Shown here: positions 1-8,877 of the stretch, piece after piece | Layout of the letters: the number at the start of each line of letters is the position of its first letter | Position numbering within the stretch: the first letter of the stretch is position 1 | Source of the DNA: Puniceicoccales bacterium | Lineage (GTDB): Bacteria; Verrucomicrobiota; Verrucomicrobiia; Opitutales; JAIRLM01 | Direction of reading: 5' to 3' | Assembly (NCBI GenBank): GCA_031268315.1 | Contig: JAIRXK010000015.1 | Location: 1-55,986 of the forward strand | DNA: 55,986 bases | Made by a program: the position numbers and the translations under genes | Notes under the pieces: generated by a model | Told to the model about the DNA's origin: nothing | The model's database searches: none | The model's input: only the letters and a program-made list of their open reading frames with translations

Positions 1-216
1 TACAATGGCCCCGCAGTTGGCGAACCCGTGTATTTATCAATTTGCTATGATTCCATAGTTGATGGATTTGAATTTCTAACCCTAAGTGGCGACGGTGGCA
101 CTGACGGAATTACATTTGACGCATACTATCGCAAAAGAGCTCAATCGATCGTTTGGGCATATGATGCGGCATTGCTTCTGAAAAACGCCAGCAACGGTGC
201 GATTAACGGTGCGTAA
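1..216 (+). CDS. C-terminal fragment of an unknown protein (5' end outside window)
   Basis: The frame is open from the first base and ends at TAA 214-216, giving about 71 residues. The first ATG-like codon is a GTG at 28, but the frame continues upstream, so this is probably the tail of a longer gene. The peptide is mildly hydrophobic and Gly/Asp-rich (LSGDGGTDG), with no motif I recognise. A short hairpin (CTTCG-ctgt-CGAAG, about 219-232) follows the stop and is followed by four T, so it could be a weak terminator. Whether this is a real gene end or a relic cannot be decided from the window. Confidence 0.35.
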   Translation, partial: YNGPAVGEPVYLSICYDSIVDGFEFLTLSGDGGTDGITFDAYYRKRAQSIVWAYDAALLLKNASNGAINGA

Positions 217-551
217 GTCTTCGCTGTCGAAGGCTTTTGCGTTGAATGTGCCCCCAAAAGGGCATAAATTTCCATCCGCTTCCAATAAAAAATACGGGAA
301 AGCGTTGGCATTACCCTGATCATATCACCCTAAAAAATTAAAAGGGAATCCAAAAAAGCATTTATGCGATCGGGGGACTTGCTGCATTGGATCGTGCCAG
401 CCTTACTGACTATGATTTTTACTGCAATTATCGGAGTAGTGGAAGTATAATTTTGTCGACGGCATGCGTTCCATTATTTATTGGCTGAACGGCGCATTAC
501 ACGTAAAAATAATTCAAGGCATGTACCCAATCGATTTGCGCGCCATGCCGC
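217..551. other. Gene-less stretch with short decayed-looking frames
   Basis: No frame longer than about 45 codons lies here. Several short plus-strand frames (about 342-485 and 437-571) read like protein but are closed by stops, which suggests coding relics. I could not match them to a family, and I see no RNA gene. Confidence 0.4.
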
Positions 552-2075
552 TTAGCGAAATATGGGACTAAATTTTGCAGCTTTATTGGCAGCGTGCAGT
601 TCATACGAAAATTTTTTACTTTTTTCGAAAAGTCTTTTTGTCCTTTCGGTGAAAATATTAATTTTCATGTCGTATATTGTTCCTTGGCGAAGATGGGAAT
701 TAAGTGCAGACAATAGCTCCTTATTATTAGCATCATCACTGCAATAAACAGCCGAGTATATCCGCTGAAAATCTCCCCATTTAAATTTTCCAAAGTCAAT
801 GTCTTCAGCTGACATTATTTCTACGTCCGTCCACTTTGCGTCCTCTGCATACATTCCACGCACAATGGTACTAAGCGTGCCGCGATATTTTTCCATCGTT
901 TCGAGAACTTTTGGACATTCGGCCAGGAAAATACCATCTTCTTCGATAAAAAGCGGCATGTAGCTGGGAGCATTTCGCGCGATGAAATTTAAAACAGAAT
1001 CTTCACTGTGCTCGTTTTGTATGACATAGTCTATGGTGAAAAGAATTAACATATAGGCATTATGGTACCAATACAAACTAAACCCATGCGAAGCGCAAAT
1101 TCTCTCGATATCCCCCTCAAATTTTCCACAATCTTCAATCACCTGTAGACCATTAATTTTAATATCAGCGCATCCTTTAATTTTTTCTTTATATTTTCCT
1201 ATGAATCCACTCAATTGTTGGCATTCGTATACACTACACATGGAACTTGCAGCACTACATGGAATGAATATTTTCCCATTTGAAAGATGCACAATATCTT
1301 CGTATAGATGGAAAACAACATCGGAAAGTATAAAGTCCGCCAACACCAACTCACTTATTTGTTTCCCTTGGTCCGCTGGATGCATCAGCGATGTCAGCAA
1401 ATCTTTTAGATAGATTTGTTTAATAAAGGGAAATGCCTCTTCGAGTGTCTTTTTCCCAAGAATTTGAATGCGCCCATAGACGGATAGCAATGCATCGGCC
1501 ACCGCATCGGAACAGCTGGTGCTATATTCTATCATAAAGGCATGACTAGCCCGCACTGACTCGATGATTTCATGCCACTCACTCTCCATGTGAAGCGAGT
1601 TAATCAATCGTTCGATGCAATTTACAATCTCTTCGGCAATTTGCGCGTAATGCTCATGCTCGATCATTCCTTGGATGGCCTTTGCCATGGATCTAACTTC
1701 TTCCTTTTTTTCCTCAGACAATGGCTTCTTTACTTCAGCATTTTCGGATGATATTTCTCCACTATCGTGAAAATCTTCAAGGCCTCCGAAATCAGTACTG
1801 GGCTCTTTGGGAATATTAACGTCATCGGAATGCTCGCTCAATTTTTTGGGAATGCTCTCTTCTTCATTGCCATTCATTTTTTCATTTTTTTGCAGTTGGG
1901 CCCTAGGCGATGCCATCGCATAGAAAATGCAAAATGCACTTAAATTGAGCAAAAAAAAAGCCACCGAAAGCACATAGGGCCACGCCGAAACCGAAAAATA
2001 CTCCCAATAGAGACGTCGCCAAAATCGCAGATATGCTAACGATTCCCGCCTGTAATTTGTGTCCAGTAACACCAT
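552..2075 (-). CDS. Membrane-anchored hypothetical protein, probably missing its true N-terminus through a frameshift
   Basis: The 507-residue product has one hydrophobic segment (about residues 33-55), then a charged, Ser/Glu/Lys-rich linker (about 60-130), then a soluble, mostly helical region of about 370 residues. I recognise no domain. There is no ribosome binding site before the ATG at 2075. A second minus-strand frame (2247-1903) overlaps it and encodes the more natural first half of a two-lobed hydrophobic hairpin. The two frames meet in a run of nine T (minus strand; 1951-1959). Removing one T fuses them into a protein shaped like the products at 8878 and 39956: short polar N-terminus, hairpin, linker, large soluble domain. 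I infer an Inc-like host-membrane or envelope protein that is either frameshifted, mis-sequenced or expressed by slippage. Confidence 0.6.
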   Translation of the reverse strand: MVLLDTNYRRESLAYLRFWRRLYWEYFSVSAWPYVLSVAFFLLNLSAFCIFYAMASPRAQLQKNEKMNGNEEESIPKKLSEHSDDVNIPKEPSTDFGGLEDFHDSGEISSENAEVKKPLSEEKKEEVRSMAKAIQGMIEHEHYAQIAEEIVNCIERLINSLHMESEWHEIIESVRASHAFMIEYSTSCSDAVADALLSVYGRIQILGKKTLEEAFPFIKQIYLKDLLTSLMHPADQGKQISELVLADFILSDVVFHLYEDIVHLSNGKIFIPCSAASSMCSVYECQQLSGFIGKYKEKIKGCADIKINGLQVIEDCGKFEGDIERICASHGFSLYWYHNAYMLILFTIDYVIQNEHSEDSVLNFIARNAPSYMPLFIEEDGIFLAECPKVLETMEKYRGTLSTIVRGMYAEDAKWTDVEIMSAEDIDFGKFKWGDFQRIYSAVYCSDDANNKELLSALNSHLRQGTIYDMKINIFTERTKRLFEKSKKFSYELHAANKAAKFSPIFR

Positions 2076-2247
2076 CTATCACGTAGCCGACGAATAATCG
2101 CGCTGCAGATGAACCGCCATTTGATGGGCACACTTCCAATTTTGACACGCACGTATTTTCTCTAAATTTTTCCAAATGGCAAGAAAAAACTACTAGAATG
2201 ATCAGTCGCATTTTTGCAAATTTTATCGCAGAGCATGCAAATGACAC
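2076..2247 (-). pseudogene. Out-of-frame N-terminal part of the 552-2075 gene
   Basis: This minus-strand frame starts at ATG 2247 (or ATG 2211) and runs to 1903, overlapping the 552-2075 gene. It encodes a polar stretch followed by a long hydrophobic run rich in Ala, Gly, Phe and Leu (ATSLLGVFFGFGVALCAFGG). After a one-base correction in the T9 run at 1951-1959 it would continue as LLNLSAFCIFYAMA in the downstream gene, giving two adjacent membrane-spanning lobes. Only the part not covered by the downstream gene is given as coordinates here. Confidence 0.45.
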
Positions 2248-2399
2248 TAGGCATTTAGTATGGCGTCACACAATTCATCCAATGTGATGCGCCACGGTTG
2301 ATTTATTAGTCAACTTCCTTGGGCCATGACAAAGTAAATTTCCAAACAGCTCATAGGCTATGGAACTTGCACAATTTAGATGATGCACTTTAAATTGTG

Positions 2400-2408
2400 T
2401 GATATAAT
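2400..2408 (+). promoter_or_regulatory. Extended -10 promoter element for the coiled-coil operon
   Basis: TGA followed by a perfect TATAAT (2403-2408) forms an extended -10 sequence about 140 bases ahead of the ATG at 2549. No good -35 hexamer lies 16-18 bases upstream, which is common for extended -10 promoters. The assignment rests on sequence alone. Confidence 0.4.
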
Positions 2409-2548
2409 ACTCAACCATTGTCGTTGATCGGCCCTGCTTGAAAAATAGAAATATTTCATTCTTCAGATGTGAAAAAAATGGTACAAGGACATGTTTTTAC
2501 TTTACACAAGTCAAAACTTCAGCCAGGTTTCGCCGTGGAGGTTTGAAT

Positions 2549-3679
2549 ATGACTGAAAAAGTGACAGAGGTAGGCCCGAATAATGCCGGAAGCGGCGATG
2601 ATTTGACACCTGGAACCGTTGGAACCAACGGTAAAAGGAGCACGGAAACGGCGGTGACTAGCCATGTCTCGGCAGAGTTTGTGCTAACGCAAATGCTCGA
2701 TTCTCTCAACGCAAAGGCGGCGCGCTGGAATAGATGTCTCGGCTCGGAAGACCTTTCGAAAGAAATGGAGGCAAGAGCCTATGGGAAACTAGACGAGATC
2801 GACTTCGCCAGACAGAATGTCTTTCTTCTAGGAGCCGTTAGTCAATATGAGACAGCGGCCATTGCGAAATTTAGGGTAACACTGCAGGAGTACATGCTCC
2901 TGAATGACAGCAACACAGCTGAAGAAAGGCAAAGTCTGTGCAGGGAATTGTCCTCGCTGCGAAGAGACATAAAGGAGGAAACCGCTGCTTTGGCCGAAAG
3001 CAGAACACGGGCGGAAAAGGCGGATGCTTTGAGTAGGGAAGAGGCTGCAAAGCAAGCCGTTGAAGCGACAAAGCGGGCTGCCGAAGAGGCGAGACAGGCC
3101 GCAAAGGAAACTGAAAAAAAAGATGAGGAAGTAAAGCGGGCTGCCGAAGAGGCGAGACAGGCCGCAAAGGAAACTGAAAAAAAAGATGAGGAAGTAAAGC
3201 GGGCCGCCGAAGAGGCGAGACAGGCCGCAAAGGAAACTGAAAAAAAAGATGAGGAAGTAAAGCGGGCCGCCGAAGAGGCGAAACAAGCTATCCTAGAAAC
3301 GGCGAGAAAAGACGAGGAAGTAAAGCGGGCTGCCGAAGAGGCGAGACAAGCTGCAAAGGAAACTGAAAAAAAAGACGAGGAAGTGAAGCGGGCTGCCGAA
3401 GAGGCGAAACAAGCTGTCCTAGAAACGGCAAGAAAAGACGAGGAAGTGAAGTGGGCCGCGGAAAAGACTAGACAGGAAGAGCTGAGGGTGCAAATTGAAA
3501 CGCTGAGGAGGCAACAGGAGGAACTAAAAGTAGTGCAAGGAACAAAGACCGTTGCGCTGTTGGAAATACAAAGAAATTTGGCAATATGCCAAACGAATGC
3601 AGCTAACATGGCAACGGCGTGGGACAGGCATGCGGCCAGAAGTTGGATTGGCCAGCTCTTTTTTAGTGACGCCGAATGA
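2549..3679 (+). CDS. Repeat-containing coiled-coil protein
   Basis: The product is 376 residues. I chose ATG 2549 because GGAGG at 2537-2541 sits seven bases ahead of it; the frame is open further upstream but without a binding site. The first 50 residues are polar and disordered, then comes a helical region. From about residue 175 there is a long, highly charged coiled coil built from a 21-residue tandem repeat (KRAAEEARQAAKETEKKDEEV). The tail contains a final short helical segment. No signal peptide or membrane segment is visible. The 63-bp repeat unit is exact in length, so copy number can change without breaking the frame. It lies 36 bases ahead of another coiled-coil gene, so the two are probably co-transcribed. 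Function unknown; a scaffold or secreted effector is conceivable. Confidence 0.8.
   Translation: MTEKVTEVGPNNAGSGDDLTPGTVGTNGKRSTETAVTSHVSAEFVLTQMLDSLNAKAARWNRCLGSEDLSKEMEARAYGKLDEIDFARQNVFLLGAVSQYETAAIAKFRVTLQEYMLLNDSNTAEERQSLCRELSSLRRDIKEETAALAESRTRAEKADALSREEAAKQAVEATKRAAEEARQAAKETEKKDEEVKRAAEEARQAAKETEKKDEEVKRAAEEARQAAKETEKKDEEVKRAAEEAKQAILETARKDEEVKRAAEEARQAAKETEKKDEEVKRAAEEAKQAVLETARKDEEVKWAAEKTRQEELRVQIETLRRQQEELKVVQGTKTVALLEIQRNLAICQTNAANMATAWDRHAARSWIGQLFFSDAE
3071..3448 (+). repeat. Six tandem 63-bp repeats (21 codons each) plus a partial seventh
   Basis: Copies begin at 3071, 3134, 3197, 3260, 3323 and 3386; a degenerate partial copy starts at 3449. Copies 1-3 are almost identical, while copies 4 and 6 share a variant half (ILETARKDEEV or VLETARKDEEV), so the array has an A-A-A-B-A-B order. 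That pattern fits repeated unequal crossing-over. Confidence 0.9.
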
Positions 3680-3715
3680 TGAAAATATTCAAATCGTTGA
3701 ATGAAGGATGATCAA

Positions 3716-4741
3716 ATGAATGTGAATGGTAATTTTAAGGCAGGCCGTCGGCCCGATGAAATTCAAGAAAATAGTGAAAGGGCCGTGGTTCCATATACTT
3801 GCCATGGTCGGCAAAATGCTCCTGCCAGGTGCGTGGATATGAGCGATGAAGATTTGCCCGCCGGAAGTGGCAACTCAAGGACCATCGCACCGCGCGTGAT
3901 CGTAGTCATTGACGATGAGGATTGGAAACAGTACAATGACATACGCAATGGGCGCGTGATGGACGGCCCTGGAAATAGCAGGGCTTCAAGGTCATTGATA
4001 GCCATATTGGCCCTCATATGGGAAGAAGAATGCGAATACATCACCGATCGATTATACGCTTTAGAGAAAGAGGGATATACATATTTCCAAATTTTTCAAA
4101 TTATTGAGCAGGAAATCAAAGAGCGAGAACCCGCCCTCAAAGCGGAAAGGGCCGAAAGGGAGAGATTACTTCGTGATCCGGAAACGCGCAAAAACATACA
4201 GATAAGAACCTGCCATGAGGCGTTAATGGTTCATCTTTTTGAGCAAAATGAAAGGCAAGATGCCTACGTGGAACAAGCGCGAGAAAAAACGAGAAAAGCT
4301 GTAGAGGAAACGAAAAAGGCTATAGAAATGACTGCGCTAAAAGAGCAGGCTGTAAGGGAAATGAAAAAAACTAGGGAAAGAAACGAACAAATGGCGATAC
4401 ATGCGCAAACAATGGCTGCGCCAATGCAGAAAAGTGATGCTAAGCAATCGAAGTTGGCAGATATTCAGCGGGAAAATAGACAGCTGGAAGAAGAATTAAA
4501 AAAAATGCAGCAGTTGATTGCAGATTCAATCGAAGAAATCCAACAGTTTCAGCCAGATATATCCATCCCAATAGAAGAAGCCGAGCAAGTAGACGTGGAA
4601 ACAGTAAATACCAGTAAGAATGATGCAGAGAGGAGGCAAAGTAGAAGAGTTCACGGACAAGGAAATCAACCACCGAAAATGAATAAGTCTAGTGTGAAAG
4701 GGCAGAATTCAGAATCGGAGCCCAGCTGTTTTTTCGGATAG
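3716..4741 (+). CDS. Coiled-coil hypothetical protein
   Basis: This gene encodes 341 residues. I prefer ATG 3716 because AAGGA (3704-3708) precedes it by seven bases; ATG 3701 in the same frame has no binding site. The N-terminal 90 residues are polar. A small globular-looking helical part follows (about 95-140, with ALIWEEECEYITDRL), then a long charged helix (about 145-275) rich in Glu, Lys, Arg and Gln that should form a coiled coil. The tail is basic and disordered and ends in CFFG. It resembles the upstream gene in architecture (disordered head, Ala/Glu/Lys-rich coiled coil) and may be a distant paralogue. No known family recognised. Confidence 0.75.
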   Translation: MNVNGNFKAGRRPDEIQENSERAVVPYTCHGRQNAPARCVDMSDEDLPAGSGNSRTIAPRVIVVIDDEDWKQYNDIRNGRVMDGPGNSRASRSLIAILALIWEEECEYITDRLYALEKEGYTYFQIFQIIEQEIKEREPALKAERAERERLLRDPETRKNIQIRTCHEALMVHLFEQNERQDAYVEQAREKTRKAVEETKKAIEMTALKEQAVREMKKTRERNEQMAIHAQTMAAPMQKSDAKQSKLADIQRENRQLEEELKKMQQLIADSIEEIQQFQPDISIPIEEAEQVDVETVNTSKNDAERRQSRRVHGQGNQPPKMNKSSVKGQNSESEPSCFFG

Positions 4742-5144
4742 GGGTAGCCGCTCGAAATATCTTTGCTGCTATCCGCCGTTGGCTTGGAAAAATTTTCACG
4801 AGAAAAGACAGATAGGCAAATGGCGGAAAGGTGCGATGGATTCGTCGCATTGATTCGCAGCAGCGGGCAGGGTTTATTAGTGCTTTTGCCCGCGTCGATC
4901 GGTGAGCGAAACTTTATTCGCGCTTGAATTATTTCGACGAAATTCCATTGAATTTCGTAGGAAATGCAACCGACGTGAATTGACACCGCCGCAAAGCGGC
5001 GGCGTTAGTGGATGGCTGGGCTTTGCCTGGACTCGTTTGCTCTTTCTAATTTTTATCTAATCGCCTAATCTCAACGAAGCCGTGCTCACATATGTGCGCA
5101 ATCTTACCCATTTATTCCTCTTGCTTTAGGAGTAAAGATAGTGC
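4742..5144. other. Gene-less intergenic region between convergent genes
   Basis: This lies between the end of the coiled-coil operon and the end of ftsI. It holds a perfect small inverted repeat (ACGAAATT-ccattg-AATTTCGT, about 4938-4959) and a GC-rich hairpin (4986-5002). A minus-strand frame (4986-4666) overlaps the upstream gene antisense and I regard it as chance. No RNA gene was recognised. Confidence 0.5.
4986..5002. terminator. GC-rich perfect hairpin CCGCCGC-AAA-GCGGCGG
   Basis: A seven-base GC-only stem with an AAA loop. Nearly the same hairpin occurs at 43773-43793 and 55770-55788. It lies between convergent genes, so it could serve as a two-way terminator, but no strong T-run follows. 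Confidence 0.5.
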
Positions 5145-6851
5145 TTATTGTGTTGACATATAGCGAAATAGCTCCAAGGCGATGCGCTGGAAGGATGGCT
5201 GGGCATAGCGACTTCCCCAGGCGATGCTGCCGTCGCTGGCAGGGCTGTCAATGACAACGGTAATGACGTACCTGGGATCCCGAGATGGAAAAAACCCCGA
5301 GCAGGAGGCAATGTGCCGATCATGGACGTAGCGGCCGTCGATAATTTTTTGAGTTGTTCCCGTTTTAAAAGAAATTGAAAATGGAAATTCATTGGAATAC
5401 TTTGAATTCTCCATGATGGATCGGATGGATTGAACGGTTTGTTTTCCGAGCACCTGGCGACGAATAATGGGCTTCAATAGCATATCATTACCTCCCCTTG
5501 GAAGGTCGCCATTGAGTGTCGCTACTTTTCCAAGCACCAGCGGAGTAAGCAGGTACCCGCCCGATGCGAGAACGGACATGGCCATGTGCATTTGCATTGG
5601 AGTAACGCCGATGGCATGGCCCATGGGCATGCGGGTAATGGTTAGGCCATCCCAGAGATGGGGCGGCCGCAGTATGCCCGCCAGTTCGCCGTCGAATCCA
5701 TAGCCGGCTTTTTCTCCAAATCCGAATGCGCGAACGTAGGAGTAGAATCGCTCCTTGCCCAATTGAATGGCTATTTGTGCCGACCCACGATTGCTCGACT
5801 GACGTAGAATTTCGATGAGGGTTAGTGTCCCAAATGCACTGTGATCCTTGGGAAGAGAATATTTCTTGCCGCCATACTCATAGAACGGCCTGGAACAGTC
5901 AAAGGTGGTTTGCGGGCGAATAATGCCCTCCTCCAGGCCGGCGCATGCGGGAACAATTTTAAATACGGATCCCGGCTCATAGACGTCCGCGATTGCGCGA
6001 TTGCGCATGCAATCCATGGGAAACTGACCGTAATTATTGAGATCATAGTTGGGAATGCAAGTCAGCGCGAGCAACTTTCCAGACTTTGCCTCTGTGATGA
6101 TGGCCACGGCAAATTTTGGGTGAAAATTTTCCATAATTTGTCCCAGTTCATTTTCCACTATTTTTTGAATGGCGATATTGAGATTGAGGTAGACATCACA
6201 GCCGTCCACGGCAGGAATATTGCGACTGCGATACTGCACCAGTTCCTGGCGTTTACCGTCCTTTTCGGAAATAATCCATCCGTCCTGGCCGCTGAGAAAA
6301 AAATCTGCAAATTTTTCCACTCCGCAGCACGCTATGCTTTCCCTGTTTACAAATCCGATAACGTGGCATGCGCTGCTTCCCTGCGGATAAAAGCGTTGAA
6401 ATTTTCGATTCCCATAGACGCCCGGTAATTTTAAATTTAAGATGCGCCGGTAGGTGGACTCTGAAATTCCATCTGCCAATTGAATCCACCTCAGGTGGGG
6501 AATTGTTTCAAGGCGCTCCCGCCACCGTTCCATGATGGATTCCACCGAAATGCCCAGCTGATCGGCCAGGACGGCCATCGTTGCCTGCACGTCTTTTCCC
6601 AAAAGTGCACGGGGATCAACCCCAACCTCAAGGGTGGGAACAGTGATAGCCAGGGCAACGCCATTGCAATCGTAGATATTTCCTCTGCGCGCCGCCGTGG
6701 TATCAAAAAATGTGCGCGTCCGGCTGACGGAGCCCAGCCGCGATTCTTCGGGGAATAGCATGAGATAGGTCAGGCGGTAGGCCAAAATTCCAAATAGCAT
6801 CAAAATGATTCCCAAAAGGAACAGCATTCTCCACCGTCGTTCCCGCAGCAT
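5145..6851 (-). CDS. ftsI: Penicillin-binding protein, septal transpeptidase FtsI/PBP3 type
   Basis: This 568-residue class B penicillin-binding protein cross-links peptidoglycan at the division septum from the periplasmic side of the inner membrane. Visible features, in order: a basic N-terminus and one membrane anchor (about residues 9-33); a dimerisation-type domain beginning around RRGNIYDCNG (56-65); the transpeptidase active site SVFK with serine 295 and lysine 298; SSN at 352-354; and KTGT at 496-499. Size and motif spacing match FtsI. It lies about 100 bases downstream of dapB on the same strand. ATG 6851 has no clear binding site, but it sits just ahead of the membrane anchor as expected. 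A spore-type or elongation PBP2 paralogue is less likely given the short loops. Confidence 0.9.
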   Translation of the reverse strand: MLRERRWRMLFLLGIILMLFGILAYRLTYLMLFPEESRLGSVSRTRTFFDTTAARRGNIYDCNGVALAITVPTLEVGVDPRALLGKDVQATMAVLADQLGISVESIMERWRERLETIPHLRWIQLADGISESTYRRILNLKLPGVYGNRKFQRFYPQGSSACHVIGFVNRESIACCGVEKFADFFLSGQDGWIISEKDGKRQELVQYRSRNIPAVDGCDVYLNLNIAIQKIVENELGQIMENFHPKFAVAIITEAKSGKLLALTCIPNYDLNNYGQFPMDCMRNRAIADVYEPGSVFKIVPACAGLEEGIIRPQTTFDCSRPFYEYGGKKYSLPKDHSAFGTLTLIEILRQSSNRGSAQIAIQLGKERFYSYVRAFGFGEKAGYGFDGELAGILRPPHLWDGLTITRMPMGHAIGVTPMQMHMAMSVLASGGYLLTPLVLGKVATLNGDLPRGGNDMLLKPIIRRQVLGKQTVQSIRSIMENSKYSNEFPFSISFKTGTTQKIIDGRYVHDRHIASCSGFFPSRDPRYVITVVIDSPASDGSIAWGSRYAQPSFQRIALELFRYMSTQ

Positions 6852-6955
6852 GCGAAAAATATTGGGAAAGAATGGCTAAAAGGCAATGGCAGAGTCGGAC
6901 CTTGGGCATCTCCAGGGACAAATGCAACTATCTTCAATGAAATGCGCCGGCATTT

Positions 6956-7675
6956 TTATGAAACATGGCCGAGAAAGTCCTCCACTCCATAGAGCCGTGG
7001 GACATGGGTACCGCCGGTAAGTTGCCGTGCGATCTCCAGAGCACCCTGAGCATAGGCATGGCGATTGGATGATTCATGGGCAATGCGCAATTGTTCATGA
7101 TTGCCAAGGAATAGCACCTCATGCCGGCCACCGCCCACGCCGCCGCCTCGAATGGAATGTATTCCAATTTCCTTTCCCCGCGCCCGATCTATGCAGTGGC
7201 GCCCATGGAAAATGTCACCGCCGCCGCCCTCGAACACATGGGCGGCGGCTTCTAATATTAGGCGCGTTGACCCACTGGGAGCGTCCTTTTTATTCCGATG
7301 ATGGCATTCGATGATTTCCACGTCAAAATCCGGCGCCAGTTGCCGGGCCACCTCGGCGATGCAGCGGCGAAAGATGGCAAATGCAAAGGAAAAATTGCTC
7401 GACCAAACGACGGGGATTTTCCGTGATGCCTCTTCCATGCGTCGATGCGCTTCATCTGCGAGTGCCGTTGTCCCCGAAAGAAATGGAATGGAACGGTCCA
7501 GTGCGATGGAGAGAGCCGACAGCAATCCGTCACTGCTGCTAAAGTCTATCACCACATCACCCCCCTGCACCGTCCCATCCCTGCCGATGGGAATGGTGAA
7601 AAAATTCATTTCCCTTGCCAATTCGGTGACGGCCCTTCCCATCCGTCCCGCCGCCCCCTGCAGAAGAATTTTCAC
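6956..7675 (-). CDS. dapB: 4-hydroxy-tetrahydrodipicolinate reductase
   Basis: DapB uses NAD(P)H to reduce hydroxy-tetrahydrodipicolinate in the diaminopimelate/lysine pathway, feeding peptidoglycan synthesis. The 239-residue product shows the nucleotide-binding GAAGRMG (residues 8-13 region), the SGTTAL loop (68-72), SNFS (93-96) and the catalytic block HH at 125-126 followed by KKDAPSG (129-135). It starts with a GTG that overlaps the dnaX stop by four bases (GTGA), which implies translational coupling. The usual NFS-x-GV is NFSFAF here, a small departure. Length is at the short end for the family. A DAP product implies that this organism still makes peptidoglycan, consistent with ftsI downstream. 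Confidence 0.92.
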   Translation of the reverse strand: MKILLQGAAGRMGRAVTELAREMNFFTIPIGRDGTVQGGDVVIDFSSSDGLLSALSIALDRSIPFLSGTTALADEAHRRMEEASRKIPVVWSSNFSFAFAIFRRCIAEVARQLAPDFDVEIIECHHRNKKDAPSGSTRLILEAAAHVFEGGGGDIFHGRHCIDRARGKEIGIHSIRGGGVGGGRHEVLFLGNHEQLRIAHESSNRHAYAQGALEIARQLTGGTHVPRLYGVEDFLGHVS

Positions 7676-8751
7676 TGACGCAGTTCCTCCAACAGCTCGC
7701 CGATTGGCCGTCTGCGACTGTTTTCAACTGCCCTGAGAAGGGCCGTTGCAAACAGAGTTTCCGCGGACAGAGAAAATGGCAAAGCGCGCTCGCAGTCACC
7801 CAAGACCTGAAGCAGCGCAATGATTTGTGACTGCTGTGAAAATGGCTTGCCGATGGCAAGGAGCAGTCGGCGACGTAGCTCCGCATTGATATCAACCATG
7901 GCACGAAAGAGATCGAGATGCTCCGCCTCCCATTTCGAGGAAATGCGTAGAATTTCTTCTAAATCTCTCTGGAGCACTGCATCCACAATGGATTGAATGG
8001 CAACTGCACTGGGAATTGCGTACATGGAAAGCACATCCTTCTCCCGGATCGTTTGTCCGCAGAAAGTGGTCATCTGCTCAAAGATGGACTGGGCATCCCG
8101 CATTCCTCCCATGGCCAGACGGCCTATGGCATCGGCGGCGGCCGGTTCTAGTCCGATCCCCTCCAGGCTGGCAATTTCCCGAAGTTTTTTCACAATTTGC
8201 TCCTGAGAGATGGGGCGAAATTGAAAGCGTTGGCAGCGAGAAAGAACCGTTTCGATGACGCGGTGCCCCTCCGTGGTGGCAAAAATGAATTTCACATGGG
8301 GTGGAGGTTCTTCCAGGATCTTGAGCAGCGCATTAAATGCCGCGTTGCTCAGCATGTGAATTTCATCAATGATGAAAATTTTATGGCGGCATTCAATGGG
8401 CGCATAGATACACTGCTCGCGCAGATTGCGCACTTCATCCACGGAATTGTTAGATGCACCGTCAATTTCAATCACATCCATGTGGGTTCCCCGCCAGATG
8501 GCCGCACTAATTGCATCTTCCGAGTCAAAGTGAATCGACGGTCCCCCCCGTGCGTTGATGGCCATAGAGAAGAGCCGGGCCAGCGTTGTCTTTCCCGTTC
8601 CGCGCGGACCGACAAAGAGGTAGGCATGGGCAATGCGTCCCCGCTCAATGGCATGGGTGAGGGTTTGTAGAATATGATCCTGCCCGATGACCTGATCGAA
8701 CGTTTTTGGCCGATAGCGGCGAGCGATTACTTCGTAGTTTTGCTCGTTCAT
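7672..8751 (-). CDS. dnaX: DNA polymerase III clamp-loader subunit gamma/tau (short form)
   Basis: DnaX is the motor subunit of the clamp loader that places the sliding clamp on DNA at the replication fork. This 359-residue protein has the Walker A GPRGTGKT (48-55), Walker B IIDE (127-130), sensor ATTE (158-161) and the SRC arginine-finger motif (171-173). Two things are unusual. The zinc-binding cysteine cluster that normally sits between Walker A and GASN is absent (the segment reads ARGGPSIHFDSEDAIS). The protein also ends right after the third domain, so no tau-specific C-terminus exists to contact the helicase or polymerase. It could be confused with delta prime (HolB), but the retained Walker A lysine and the start RRYRPKTFDQVIGQ argue for DnaX. 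Confidence 0.9.
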   Translation of the reverse strand: MNEQNYEVIARRYRPKTFDQVIGQDHILQTLTHAIERGRIAHAYLFVGPRGTGKTTLARLFSMAINARGGPSIHFDSEDAISAAIWRGTHMDVIEIDGASNNSVDEVRNLREQCIYAPIECRHKIFIIDEIHMLSNAAFNALLKILEEPPPHVKFIFATTEGHRVIETVLSRCQRFQFRPISQEQIVKKLREIASLEGIGLEPAAADAIGRLAMGGMRDAQSIFEQMTTFCGQTIREKDVLSMYAIPSAVAIQSIVDAVLQRDLEEILRISSKWEAEHLDLFRAMVDINAELRRRLLLAIGKPFSQQSQIIALLQVLGDCERALPFSLSAETLFATALLRAVENSRRRPIGELLEELRQ

Positions 8752-8877
8752 GGAAATTTCCTAGCAGCACTTGGATGGCTTGCAACCCTTTATGAAAATT
8801 GCTTAAAAAAATTTTCGCTGGGCGGTAAAACAAAAAATAAAAGTTGCATTATAGGAGATTTTCCACAATATAAATTT

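Noticed and set aside
2828..3609. Long minus-strand frames (up to 255 codons) opposite the coiled-coil gene
   Set aside because: They are the reverse reading of the 63-bp repeat, full of Ser/Cys/Phe runs, without binding sites; shadows of the real gene.
8674..8877. Upstream in-frame extension of Inc-like copy A
   Set aside because: It overlaps the start of dnaX on the other strand, has no binding site, and its counterpart in unit B is interrupted; ATG 8878 matches the paralogue start.
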